DNA of 64,000 nucleotides, taken from Polytrichum commune. Taxonomy: Eukaryota > Streptophyta > Polytrichopsida > Polytrichales > Polytrichaceae. The notes beneath the pieces are model-generated. The model ran no database searches and was not told the DNA's origin. It saw nothing but the letters and a program-made list of their open reading frames with translations. Below, in pieces: positions 10,553 to 22,248 of the stretch. The first letter of the stretch is position 1. Every line of letters starts with the position of its first letter. The DNA lies in contig OX485804.1 in assembly GCA_950295325.1 (NCBI GenBank), positions 15,748,001-15,812,000 of the forward strand, in the 5' to 3' direction. The position numbers and the translations under genes are program-made.

Positions 10553-11263
10553 TTATCGTATACGAGTGTACCTCTCATCCATCCAACATAAAAAATATAA
10601 ATAAAAGTCTTGAAATAACATGCATCCCAGAGGTTTTTATGTGTTGGGTTGATTTGGTTTGACACCAGAAATTAATTTTAAAGACCCCGAATCAGTCTGT
10701 CTGAGTTTATTCGAGATGAATTAGGCAACAAACCTATAGGGAGGGGGTCAAGTTGTTATGTCGGATGGATGAGAGGTGTGCTTGTATACGATACTTCCCC
10801 CAACATCCATCCAACATTAAAAAAAAAAATTAAAAATAAAGTCTTGAAATAATATGCAGCCCAGAGGTTTTTATGTGTTGGGTTGATTTGGTTTGACACC
10901 AGAAATTAGTTTTAAAGACCCCGAATTAGTCTGTATAAGTTTATTCGAGATGAATTAGGCAACAAACCTATAGGGAGGGGGTCAAGTTGTTATGCGGATG
11001 GATGAGAGGTGCACTTGTACACGATACCTCCCCCAACATCCATCCAACATAATTTTAATTTTTTTAAATCTTGAAATAATATGCAGCCCGGAGGTTTTTA
11101 TGTGTTGGGTTGATTGGGTTTGACGTCGGAAATTAGCTTTAAAGACCCCAAATCAATCCGCATGAGGTCATTTGAGATAAATCGGGCAACAAACTTGTAG
11201 GTAGGGGGTCAAGTTGTTATGTTGGATGGATGAGCAGTACGCTCGTATACGATACCTCCCCCG
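10553..11263 (+). mobile_element. Family W MITE multimer, three head-to-tail units
   Basis: Three copies of a ~235-bp unit lie end to end. Each has a core (cttgaaata..atgca, gttgggttgatttgg, aggcaacaaacct) and a right terminal repeat 'ggatggatgag..gt..(a)cgata'. The first unit has a full left terminus (atcgtatacgagtgtacctc) and the next two keep only its inner part, so neighbouring units share one boundary. Single copies of family W are at 26017, 29043, 39415 and 48757. There is no transposase. Confidence 0.85.
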
Positions 11264-13045
11264 CTCTCTATCATGAAACTAGAATCAATAGGTTTCCAAT
11301 TCTAGATCGATCTTTCCTTTCTCTATTTTAGTTGTTGAAGATGGCGTCGAAGGAAACCCTATTGTTGACTTGGCACCGAAAAGATATTAAGCCTTGGAGG
11401 GCACGCTCGTACCAACATAGGCTCAACATTAAGTGTTGGTCACTTCCGTTTTGTGATTGCAAGGGGGCTTGGAGCCTCTTCACGAAACTTGTGGGAGTGT
11501 AAACCAACCTCCCCACTAGACGTACATTAGTGTAGTACTAAACTAAACAACTAATCTATTCGATGCGGATTGGAATTGGAGTGTCCATGACTTTGTCAAG
11601 CCACCTGAGTATTACAAAGGCAATTAAAGTGGGGTTGATGATGAATAGTGCAGACCGTAGTAAACCAGGTGTTTGGTGGTGTAGTTTGGACCCCCATGTT
11701 GTCCCGGTCCATTGCACCCATGCACATGAATCGATGTCATAGACCATCTTTGTATCAACACTCTACCTCTTAACGTCATGCCATTTTGAAACTTTGGAAT
11801 GGCGACTGAATCAACACCCATGTGTGCCCTTATTAGCATCATGAGACCCAAAAAGTTTAGTAGATGTCACACTTGACATCCATGAAGTGTGTGGGTAGAC
11901 AGTATTGTGACAAATTCTGCTCAAATTATGTGTACCGTAATCCTTTCATTTTGCATGCGTCCTTATGACTACGTCACTGTCACATCACTGTTGCCAGTTG
12001 ACAAATCAATTCGTCAATCACTATGAGATTTTCAAGTCGTATGGGAAAATCAGTGTTGCCAGTTGACATGTGAAAGCATCGCGACTATGACATGTGCAAA
12101 TCGATTGAAAAAGCCATTTGTGACTTTGCAACAGTGTCCAGAACAAGCATGAGAGCTGAAGTGTGGTACAGAAGGTAAATGTCCAGTTGAGTTTCATAAG
12201 AGATCATGAGAACACAATTGAAAGGAGGGAAAAAAAACACACAAATAAATTGAGAGTACCGATGCATCATTGTGTGCATAGTCCAAAAGGAATACATATG
12301 GGGGGGGGGGGGGGGGAATTGCTTTTGAAACCAAGTATTATCCTCAAATTTGAAAGGACACTGTAGGAATTGGTACATCAGTCGGGGAACACCTAAATAT
12401 AAATTTACAGATCCACCGGCTGCCACAGCTCATGTATCACTGGGGCATCCGTCTTTACAAGAAATGGACCAAAGGAGTAACTTTTTTGTCATTTTTGCAA
12501 GAACACCAAGAGTAGCACCCGAAACTGCGTCATTGACGGCCTCGCCTAAAGCTTCACACAATGAGGCTGCCAAATGGAGGCAGACTGTCTAAACTATGAC
12601 CGCATGAATTGTACAGAATCCCTAAAACCACCGAACTTCTCAAAACACATCCTCCCTCACCCAAAAAATGGTAAGACCGAAGTTTACTATGGTACATAAC
12701 CGCACACACGACTTGTGTGATTGAAAGTCACATTTGCTTGTCTGACGTGCACCCAGTACCTCAACATATTGGACTGCCTGCAGAATCGAACCCAGCCTCA
12801 CAATTGCCATCGGACCTGGGGAGGCTCATCACATGCAGCTGAGGCCCGACTCAAAAGGCCTCAATAGCCACGAATTACATTTCATGTTAAAACCTGCCTG
12901 AATGAGCAACTCCACCACCAGGTCAATGACTTTCTAGGGAAAAGTTTCGTCAAGTACCGTACTAAAAGTGGTAATAGAGTCCCAGAGATATTTGCCTTCC
13001 CAGAGTTAGAACCTCCCAAAAATATACCAGTATGTTCGCTGGTTT
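11264..13045. other. 3' flank of the CONSTANS-like gene
   Basis: Largely single-copy sequence with a 17-base poly(G) tract at 12300-12316. The part next to the stop codon (about 12600-13045) is expected to include the 3' untranslated region of the minus-strand gene. I found no AATAAA on the minus strand here, so the polyadenylation site is not placed. Confidence 0.5.
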
Positions 13046-15651
13046 TCAGACACTCCAGGTAGCAACGGGATCGTAGTCATAGGCTTGACCTGCCTTAACA
13101 AATCGACCCTTCACCCTCTTGCGGATGTCTGCCCGAGCTTTACGAGACTCATATCTAATCTTCTTGCCGAATCTGTATTTACAAACAAGGGGTGTGTTAG
13201 CTTCACTCTAGAGTTGAATCACTCATGCTGGGAACATACCAAGACAAAGATCTATCAACTCACTTTCCAGGGGATTGATTGTTCCCATCACAGTCAAGAA
13301 TGACAATTGTTCACTTGATTGACAAGAACCGTGCTAATACCCTCAGTAGCTCGACTAAATAATCAACAATGTAGAGTGTTTATTACCTGCGAATTTTCTT
13401 CTTCTCCTTGTAACGGAGCATGGCAGAATCTCGCGCTTGTGCAAATGTTAAACTGTCGGGCGTAGCTGATCCAAATGAAGGATCTCCTCCAGAGCTCAGG
13501 AACATAGATGATGCACTGCACTCATGGTAATCACTGCTATCGCCACTCTGACCGGAGAGTGTGAGAGATAAGGTTGAACCTTCCGGCCTCGTCACATACT
13601 GCATCATCATCTTGCTGCTACCTCTTCGTTCGAGCTCGCCAACCACATTTACCTCAGGTCCTAATATAAGTCCGTCAGGCGGGCCTGGACCTGGTCCTGC
13701 TGGCCTCACCATTTCAAGACGAATCTTGGGATCGTTACCACCCTGCGCATGCCAAAGAGTGAAACTCATTATATAGCCCCAATACCTGACTCCGCATGGA
13801 CATAAATGAAAATTGCAGCAACTATCCCCCATTCGAACATTAAATTCCTACAAGAGCAGTGATAGTTTACAGCCCATTTAGCAATCCCCTAACTCTTTTC
13901 AGACTCTTGATGGCAATATATTACACAACTTTCTATCAAGAAAGGTGACTGCCTCACTTACAGTACTGGAAAATCTGCAACAGGTCAATGCAGTTGAGCA
14001 TACCAAGAAACTGAAATCGTCACTTACATTTATAGGTTTGAAGAGCTCTGCCTCGGGGATGCTTTGCATGTGCCTGTGTTCATTGTCATCAGTACAACCA
14101 TCATGTCCACTGCAGGCGGTACCAGGATTTAAGTCCTCGAACGATGATGCAGAGGGACCTTGAGTGCTGGAAAAGATATCTTCATAATTGTCAAAAGAAA
14201 GATCTACGTCGGCCTTGTCAAAAGAAAGATCTACGTCAGCCATGGTGAAGCCCTCACATGGATCGCCCTCCCCCTCTTCGCAGATTCCCAAATCTTGCAT
14301 ATTCTGTCCCCATAGCTGAGAAAGACAGTTTATTTCTTGGTCAGTCAAGATGCACAAAATACAACAACATCTAGACCACATAAAGCATTGGTGACAGAAA
14401 ATTATCAAAAAAATAAAAAAAGACATTCATGAATCATGTGAGCGTTAGCACTGTAGAATTGTTCTAACTGCTATTTAGATGAAATGGGATTCCCTCAAAA
14501 GCATACCTGAGTAGCTTGACTGATGGGATTACATCGCCAAAAAGGGTCGCTGCCTCCCTGGCTAATGGTGTCATTACCTCCAACCTCCACCTTCATGGGT
14601 TGCGCCTCTGTCGTCACCCCTGAATTGGAATTGGAGTCTGCAATAGTATGAGGACTTTGAGCATGATATTGTTCTGGAAGGCTGCGAGTAGATATCACTT
14701 TATCTGTCATGCCTTCGTACCTGTCTGCAGGCTGTGGTGGCTTTGATGGCTGAACAGGTAGCACCATCATTGTGTTCCGTGATGGCTCCTGGTCCTTCAA
14801 TTTCTGTAACTGGCAAAAGATTGCTCTCTCATGTCCAACTTGCTCTTGCTGTCTTGCCATTGCTACAGCGCCTGATGGAAGCGAGCTCTGTCACACAAAA
14901 CGACTCGTTACAATTGAAGTGTAAAAAAACACTGCAGACATGTGCTTCTCAGACCCCACAGATCTGAAGCTGTGTGATGTTGCACAACAAGAACTAGATC
15001 AGATGATAAACAGTTGTCAAATGCTCATTTTATCTCAATTATACCACAACTATAATCCCAATATCCTGAAACAGCCCAAACTGACAATGATGAAATTTCT
15101 ACCTTCGCAAGGAGTGGAGATCCAACACCCGGCATGGTATTAATAACCCCGGGACATCCATCCATCCTTTGTTGCGCATCGCTCGTCCAGCTTTCCCTCC
15201 CAATCGGACCTGTGCCCATCTTAATTGCTCCAGCAGCTCCATTGTTCACTCCCCACTGATTGCTGTAAGCTCGAGCAGGCGGAGACGCTAACACAGCTCC
15301 AGACAAATTCCGGGGCTCGTTGAAGTCACAGGCCCAGAGAGTTGCAAGCTCAGTTGCAGAAGGGCATCCGGTAAAGCAATCGAAGTTATGGCGCTTGTGC
15401 TGGGCAGCAGCCAAAGTAGAATTATGGGTTTCACAGTCGCAGGATTGGCATAATGAAGTGTGGCAGGATGGACAGCGGACTGCTGCAGGACGAATGTTGC
15501 AGGCATGGCAGAGCAGAGTACGCAGATGGCGTTGGGCAAGCGCGTTTGCATTGTGGACTTGACGATCACAAGGAAGGCACAGACGAGCAGAATCTGCACG
15601 GCAGTACACCGTTGCCCGTCCTTCACCGCAGAAATCACATGCGGCCTCCAT
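13046..15651 (-). CDS. COL: CONSTANS-like B-box/CCT transcriptional regulator (group III, COL9 type)
   Basis: Five coding exons on the minus strand: 15103-15651, 14507-14887, 14028-14315, 13387-13742 and 13046-13172. The introns are 190-285 nt with GT-AG ends, and the joined frame gives 566 residues. The start at 15651 is fixed by an in-frame TAA 30 nt upstream and a good context (GAAATGG). Residues ~5-47 and 48-90 are two B-box zinc fingers ([13 protein letters not shown], then [13 protein letters not shown]), which in this family mediate protein partnering. Exon 2 supplies [14 protein letters not shown] and a Gln-rich stretch, exon 3 the group III hallmark [16 protein letters not shown] and an acidic ADVDLSFD motif that is tandemly duplicated. 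The CCT domain (~509-552) spans the last intron: [13 protein letters not shown] in exon 4 and [15 protein letters not shown] in exon 5. CCT domains act in the nucleus, binding DNA or NF-Y partners. Members of this group influence flowering time or light responses in angiosperms; the role here is inferred from the family. No break or missing key residue was seen. Confidence 0.95.
14190..14243 (-). repeat. 27-nt in-frame tandem duplication inside the CONSTANS-like coding sequence
   Basis: Two successive 27-nt units in exon 3 encode ADVDLSFDK and ADVDLSFDN. They differ at very few bases, so the duplication looks recent. Group III relatives usually have one copy of this acidic motif. The frame is kept. 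Confidence 0.9.
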
Positions 15652-18460
15652 TTCGAAGCGATATGGAGGATACTTTCCTTAATGGATAAGATGTGGTGGA
15701 ATGTTCACCAGTATACTCCGTGCAGGTGAACTGAGATTCCCATGAGCAAACCTTGGCGCAAGGTGGGGAAGATCGCTTCACCCGAAACCGATAGATCTAC
15801 CTGAAATAAGCGATTTCCTTTATATTTCAGAAAAGCATGCCTATCCTGATGGCAGAAGGCTTCTCAGACTCCTCCAACTTGTGCGCGCAAAAGCATATAA
15901 TTGCAAGGCGTTGCTTGCAGTCCACAGTTTTATGCTTTCATATCTTCAAGAATGTTCTCAAGCCGCCTCTGTTATACAGTCATCTCTTCAGAAGCTGTGC
16001 AGCAAATCCTTTAGAAACTCTTCCTCAGTCCAGCTTTCTTGATCCAGCAAGCTGGTCACACACAGACGCTCGACAGTTCGCTTTGAGTTGTACACCTCAA
16101 GGAAATGGAAACAAAATAGAATGTCAGTGGCTGCACGGCCTCATTTTGAAAACAAAGGAGATCGTCCACAAAAGACTAGATCGATAGAAGAATGACAATA
16201 TATGCATCCATGCACCCGACACATATCAACTACTGCTGCTCCTACATGATTGATTCAAAATTACGCTGAAGATGCCAGACTACTGGCGCACCTCCTTACA
16301 AAAAGGTAAGGACTACGCAAGTAAACTGTAACGAACTGAAGACACTACTAGGAAGGCAGGCAGTTCAGTTCTACATGCTCAATCAGTTGCAGAAGGCTGA
16401 TAACGGGAAGAACGCTGGAATGCTAACTCACAAAGTAATGGAGACAAAAACAACAGTTGAACAAGTGTCTTCTAGTCTATCGTATCGACACCAGAAAGTG
16501 CCGATAGAGACCAACGGCGACTTCGTCAGCACTGCACACCAAATAGATAGTAGCAACGATAAGGTACAAATACACGACGCGGAGGTTTCACTAGATTTCA
16601 AGCAGGATAGCGGGGGGCGAAGACAACGAATGTGAGTAGTACCGACAGCGCAAGTATGGAATACATAGCTGTAAAAGTAAGAGTCCCTCACATAGGATTC
16701 TCTCACAAAGAGTTCAGGAAACTTGGAAGCTTCGTGGAACTTAGAAAGGGACGAAGAAACAGGTCTCCCAAACAAAGAGAGACACCTACGGGAGATGCTA
16801 CGACGCTCGGAAGCAAAAGAAAATATATATTCACTAACCGGGTCCAAAGAATCTCAAGGATTGGACAATGAAAGGCATTTTCGAAGTTCTCTACACCAAT
16901 TTGTAAGTCTCCGATCTTGTGGAAGTAGTACTCCAAGAGTTAAGAGGAGTTAAGCTCGAAGAGATCATGTACTATAATAGTAGGCTTTCTTTGGCCTAGC
17001 AGCAAGCAAAAGAAAGCCTCGCATCACGTAGTAAACGGCATACAGCCATTAGACACACAGCCAGAGGAGATATATTATGCTACTTGTGGTGCTAGATTGC
17101 TTAAAAGATAAGCACAAAGCTCGCAACACAGTTTCTAAGGACGAAACAACGAGTGCAAGATTTCCAATTCTCTAAAGCCAATGGACTCCATGGACAGATG
17201 TGTGCTCCAGAGACGACCACTGACCTCCTCGGTAGACCAAGGCTAGGGACCTGCTTCCTTCCTTGAATCTTTCAATTCCCGGCCGATAGTTGTCGTAGAT
17301 GCCCCGTAGCGAGAGAGAGAGACAGACAGATAGAAGGAGACAGTCTGAACAGCAAAATGAAAAACAGTGCAAACAGCTAAATCACCAGCGCAACGCAAGC
17401 TTCGCAAGCCAAAGTAACACAAACTCGACTAATTGATGAAAGGCCTCTCACTTGTCTCCCTACAGAAGTTAGAAAATCATCATCACAAATCGACGTCTGT
17501 CATAGCTGAAACACGATCTTACTTCCAAAATCTTTTTAACTTCCTCTCCTCTCCTCCCTCACTACTTCTTCTTTCCCAAATTGCCTCAACCCGGACTCTC
17601 CTACACACAAACACTCCGATTCTCTTCCGAGTGCGCCTCCCAAAGAGGTGCAAGAAGAAGCACAAGTTCCTCAGCTCTACGGAATTCTCCTTGAAACAAG
17701 AACAGCTGTCCTCTCCAAACCACAACTTCTTAACCTCTCCTGCTTAAGCCACTCCATTAACCGACACACAGAAAAGCACAGACAAACACACACAGGTATC
17801 CAGAAAGCACTCTAGCTTCTCTCTCTTCACCAGAAAGATCGATTTATCCGTCATTCTTTCCACCAAAACATTAACCACGACACAGACGCGGACGCGGCAC
17901 GAGCGGCGGCTTCTCTAACCTTGCTGGTAGCGCTTCTTTCTCTCGTTCGCCTCCTCCTCCTCCTTCTTCTTCTTCTGCAGCCTTCTTCCTGATCAGGCGT
18001 AGGCTCGTTGTTCTTGTTAGAGATCCCTTTCTTCTTTGACAACTTCTTCACTTTTGTGCGATGATGTCTGCGGCGATATCCTCTCCGGACGATCGGTAGA
18101 CAAGAGCCGAAGCAGCAACGGCAGAGTCGCAACAAAACAAAACCGGAAGAAGGCAGGAGGGGCAGGAAAAGGGCGCGGCATGAGGCAGGCTCGGGATGGA
18201 TGTGGATGAAAAAGGAGGACGGAAAATGGTAGTTGGAGAGATGAATCTCATGGATGTGCTGGATGGATGAGGGAGGGAGGGTGGGGAAAAGGGCAGGAGG
18301 GGGGAGGGGGTGCTTTTCCTGCTCTTTCCCCAAAAGTACAGTGCCTGGAAAGGAGCAATAAATGGAGGGACTCAGGCGGCCCAATTTCGGTTTGGGCCCC
18401 CACCCCCCACCCTTTGGCCACAGAAGAAGCTCAAGGAAGGTCAAGTTCACTATTGCGTTA
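15652..18460 (-). promoter_or_regulatory. Probable 5' leader, leader intron(s) and promoter side of the CONSTANS-like gene
   Basis: This unique block directly upstream of the start codon has no transposon copies. A good 3' splice site on the minus strand (CGCTTATTTCAG, ending 15801) could open a leader exon at 15800. Possible matching donors include GGAA/GTAAGA near 17512 and CAAG/GTTAGA near 17917; the choice is not decidable by eye. From 17.2 to 18.3 kb the minus strand is rich in GA/CT tracts, as in many plant leaders. A TATA-like TTTATATTATT lies at about 18460-18470, and TGGGCC motifs (site II/TCP type) near 18380-18400. A 199-codon minus-strand open frame at 17851-18450 is low complexity with a poly-Arg run and I do not consider it coding. 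Confidence 0.45.
15705..15743 (-). promoter_or_regulatory. Upstream ORF of 12 codons in the probable 5' leader
   Basis: Reading the minus strand, an ATG at 15743 opens a 12-residue frame (MGISVHLHGVYW) that closes with TGA at 15707-15705, 53 nt before the main ATG. It is the only ATG I see between the proposed leader acceptor at 15801 and the start codon, apart from the main start. Small upstream ORFs commonly reduce translation of plant regulatory genes. Its presence in the mRNA depends on the leader model, which is inferred. Confidence 0.5.
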
Positions 18461-18528
18461 ATAATATAAAACTCTCAATACGTTTTATGTTAAGACTTGG
18501 CGAGGGTACTTCCGATGATACAATTCAT

Positions 18529-19021
18529 GTACACTCTAAACTCCGTATTATCACACATGTGGCAACCAAAGTGCATGTGATATTACGAGGTTTTGTAGTG
18601 TTAACATGGATGCGTGATACTACAGAAGTAGTGTAGCATGTGATACTATGGACTAACACAAAGGAGATGTGAGGACAATTTGACTTCATTATCATGTCAT
18701 TTGGGTCCACTTCACTTGGCCTTCCCGGGTGATGTGGCGGACGCATGCGCCAACACTCAACGAGTGGCATAAAAGGAGGAAGAAGAAGAAGAATAAGAAT
18801 AAGAATGTGACACTTCACATGTTGACACATGGCACAATGCAAGGGTGTGGGTTGACTTCTTGGGTGGTTTGCATTAATGACAAATTTTGTGATATAAGGG
18901 AGAGAAATGTGACAATAAGAAGGAGTGAGATTTGAACTACGAACATCCGTTCCCTAGGGTTTCATGATATTAGAGAGTGTGTGACATTATGGAGGTTGAT
19001 ATTACGGAGTTTAGGGTGTAG
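18529..19021 (+). mobile_element. Miniature element, family B, TA flanked
   Basis: The terminal sequences CACTCTAAACTCCGTATTAT and the inverted ATATTACGGAGTTTAGGGTG enclose about 490 bp, with TA at both ends. A shorter copy occurs at 34133-34492 in the same orientation, inserted into a family A hAT element. No transposase frame is visible; the interior carries an (AAG/AAT)-rich run at 18776-18806. Confidence 0.75.
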
Positions 19022-19032
19022 TATGTATTTGA

Positions 19033-19505
19033 GGGCCACTTCACACAAGAGCCCAAAAGAAAGTGTCCAAATACCGTCCCAACACACCTCCAAAATCATT
19101 TAGTGTGGTCACAAATCCGCAAGTGTAGTGTGAAGCCCTATGTGACCGGGCCCTCAACCAACTCCTATTTCAATGAATTTCTATTCACGCGGGTCCTCAC
19201 ACATGATAAAAAAATGGAACAAATTAACAGTTGCGAACGTTCGGAGTGCCATGGTCTCCCGGTTTTGTGTTAGGCCTACCTCCAAGAGGTGGTTTTTGAA
19301 AACAATGTGAGTGACCATGAACACATGATCCATTCAATGCCATGTAGGAATCCAAGCAGGCTTTACATCCATCTCGCAGTCACATACTATGTTGGTCCCT
19401 CAAGCGCAGTGTGAAGTGAACTTGGACCGGCTCCGCCTTTTCCACCAATAAGAGTGCTTGAAGTGTATTGGTCATAGGCTCTCAATCTCGTGTGCGAAGT
19501 GGCCC
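19033..19505 (-). mobile_element. Harbinger-type MITE (family H), inverted copy
   Basis: The element begins GGGCCACTTCACACAAGAG and ends with the inverse, ..CTCGTGTGCGAAGTGGCCC, at 473 bp. Flanking trinucleotides are TGA and TAA, compatible with a decayed 3-bp PIF/Harbinger duplication. Two 499-bp copies lie at 34679 and 35355 in the opposite orientation. Related but partial pieces occur near 27361-27480 and 30960-31080. Confidence 0.8.
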
Positions 19506-20600
19506 TAAGAGCAAGGTTGGCACCACGCGGTTTTTTACAGTTGGGTTTTCCATAGTGTTTTTTAAGAAATCCCATCATCCAAGGTCCAATAAAATCCAGT
19601 TTTATTCAGTTTTATTCACGTTTTTTTTCTGCATTAAACCCAAAAACCCAATGCATCGGCCGGAAAAAGAATCTGGGATATTTCCACACTCGATTACAAT
19701 TACCAACCGGAATACACATGACAGTAGTTGGAATAAAACCATGATTTTATTCACAAAACTCAAGTTTTTTACATTACAACCAAAAACCCAATAGATCGGC
19801 CGAAAAAAGTTGGGTTTTTTTCTCACTCTTGCATGCTTGAGAGGCCCTTCAACCGAGGGCCCACTTGAAATCCCAACCCAAGGGTCAAGTGGGGATCCGA
19901 ATGATGATAATGATGATGTCCCCCGGGCATACATTTCAAGCATTCCGCCGTTGAAAACGGAGGGTAGGAAAGAAAGCGATGAAGAAGAAAAGTAAAGGAG
20001 AGGCGAGGGAAGGGAAGGGAAGGGAAGGGAAGGGAAGGCGGGCCTTTGGTTGGTTATGTACCGCTCTCGCTTTTCTCTTACTTAATTCCGAGAAACTCCT
20101 CGCCCATGCCACGTGGCGTGCGGCGGGGCCCACTCACCGTCCTTTCTTTGCACCCATGCAAAGAAAGGAAGGCGCATTCTAAAGCTTAGCCTAATTCCCA
20201 CGCTCCGCCATTCTTGTGAGGAGACGCCATTTGGCTCACCCCACACTTACTTAATACTTGGAACCCCGGGGTATGTACTATACCACTACTATGTTATTAC
20301 TATAGAGCCCCCCCCCCCCTCCCCCGCCCCCAAATCCCTCCTTTGTTTAAGCTTAAACTAATCGGGTGGAGCAAGACAAAACCCTACACCGGAATCGAGG
20401 AATCGGCCCCATATATTTAGACTTTGACGATTAGCGTTGCCGAGAATATACCGGGTGTGGGTATTCCATGGACGCATGCTCATTGCTGACCACCGGAAAA
20501 AGCCCCCCCTCCCCCCCCCCTCTCCCCCTCCTCTATGATTATAAAAATGCCGTTTAGATCCCGAGCCGTTGAATGATTTGACCGATCCCTCCAATGGCCA
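19506..20600. repeat. Low-complexity interval: G-quadruplex-like run, hairpin and poly(C) tracts
   Basis: Near 19620-19820 a block 'ccaaaaacccaat(g/a)..atcggccg' occurs twice. (GGGAA)n at about 20027-20056 has G-quadruplex potential. A perfect 12-bp stem with a CCCA loop lies at 20141-20168 (CCTTTCTTTGCA / TGCAAAGAAAGG). C12 runs at 20308-20319, and C7-T-C10 at 20503-20520. No gene is recognised. Confidence 0.7.
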
Positions 20601-22248
20601 CCTTAAGGTAATGTGGGCCTTACATGTGCTTGCTCGCTTCTTAATCGGACACCTATTATACCTAAAGCGGAATGGGTTTGGTAGTTTAGATCAAACTATT
20701 GTATGTGCTCAAAGTTTATCCACCACTTTCGCTTCATTTAGGCCAATGGTGGTCCATCACTTAGATATATGTAATTTTGGGTGTAATCTTTGAGAGAACT
20801 TTGTCGATTGCTACCCGGTTGAGACAATTTCCTAACCAACCCAACGATCAAGATTGTAGTGGAGTTGGATGTGTCCACAATAGGGCCACGGATGACCTTC
20901 GTAAGTTACATTAAGCTTAGGTGGCAATGTGGTCGTATCGACCCCATGTACGATCACTAGCATATCTAAGAAGATCTTTGTGAATGGATATGATATTGAA
21001 GTTGACCTCTCATAACACTTTTGCATCCCGGCTTTAATTACGAAACTTGAAATGACACCATGCATGATTTGCAACTGGCCATGTAGAATGTGCTTGATTT
21101 TGGATATTTGTCTTAATCAAACACCCATGTTAGAGTGGTGTGTGGTTTAGGTGTGGCTCCAAGAACAAACACCAAAAAAAGGACACATGTTTTAAAAGAA
21201 TTTGGATAACATGCTCAAAGGATGATAACCGATATAGGCTCAATAGTTAACATAAACGGTAGGGAGAGGGCACCTATATATTCGTTCATTGAGCACAAGA
21301 ATCTCCACTTCCGTAATGAACAAGATATTCATACGAACTTCAAAAAATATGAAGGAGGTAGATGCGCCTAATTTGATTCCTTGTCTTAAACAGACACCCA
21401 TATTTGAGCGGTGATTGGTCAGCTATGGATCCAAGAACGGACACCAAAACATACACGTGTTTTGAAGGGGGGGTGCTATTCCATGAGCATGCTCATGTCA
21501 GATCCCTCAGTTATAGGGATTATAGGGCCTAAGGATCCAAGCGTAGACGTGCCCACCAAAAACAACTTAGCAACCTTGAACCCAAAAAATATATATATAC
21601 ATGCAAATTTCGGTGTTCAAAAACCATGGGCAGGTCCGAAAAAGTTGGTGGTAGGGCTTGCTCATGCTCGTGTCCTAACTTCACTCCAAATTGAAGAGAC
21701 CCATACAATCGCTTCCCAAACCAACCAATCTTCGCTTCGCCCATAAATAAGATGATCCATAAACGAGCTCCAAAGATTACAAGAGAAGTGGTTACAAGCA
21801 CGATTTGGATTTGCCAATGACCTCACTCACACCCATTGCGTGTTCCACACTATATACCCCTCCGAGAAGGCGCGTGTGGAGAGGGGGAAAGGCGTCCATT
21901 TAAAGACCCCCCCCCACCCGCCCGCTTACTTTACCATAAGCAAGCTAGGTAGCTAGGTAGAGAGGGGAGTGGGGCACTGTGGCCTGAGGCTTTGAACCCA
22001 CACCCACTTGCGGCCATGCAACAACAATCGGGGTCTCATGCACAAGCTTACACACACACACACACACACACCCCAAGCGAGAGGGAGGGAGGGAGGGAGG
22101 GAGGGCCTACCAAAGAGTGTGAATGCCGCAACCCCAAAGCCTGTCTGGGGAGGAGCTGCTGCTGTTGCTGCTGCTGTAGAAAGACTCAATAGTGCGTCGA
22201 AAGGGGAACACCTTTTATGGTACTGTGCCCCCTGGACCCCCCACCCTT
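20601..22248. repeat. Dispersed repeat fragments, no gene
   Basis: About 21130-21360 and 21400-21800 are copies of a dispersed repeat marked by 'ggtgtggctccaagaacaaacacc' pieces and 'cacatgtttt..aaagaatttgg'. In the opposite orientation it recurs at 29290-29590, 39860-40620 and 47330-47650. An (AC)n run at 22050-22070 and a (GGGA)n run at 22083-22104 follow. ORFs here come from simple repeats. Confidence 0.55.

Noticed and set aside
13561-15729. Several plus-strand open frames overlapping the CONSTANS-like exons (for example 15453-15729)
   Set aside because: They are antisense shadows of well-supported exons with conserved domains and GT-AG junctions on the minus strand.
17851-18450. 199-codon minus-strand open frame upstream of the CONSTANS-like gene
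   Set aside because: Low-complexity translation with a poly-Arg run from a CT/GA-rich tract; it fits a 5' leader or promoter better than a protein.
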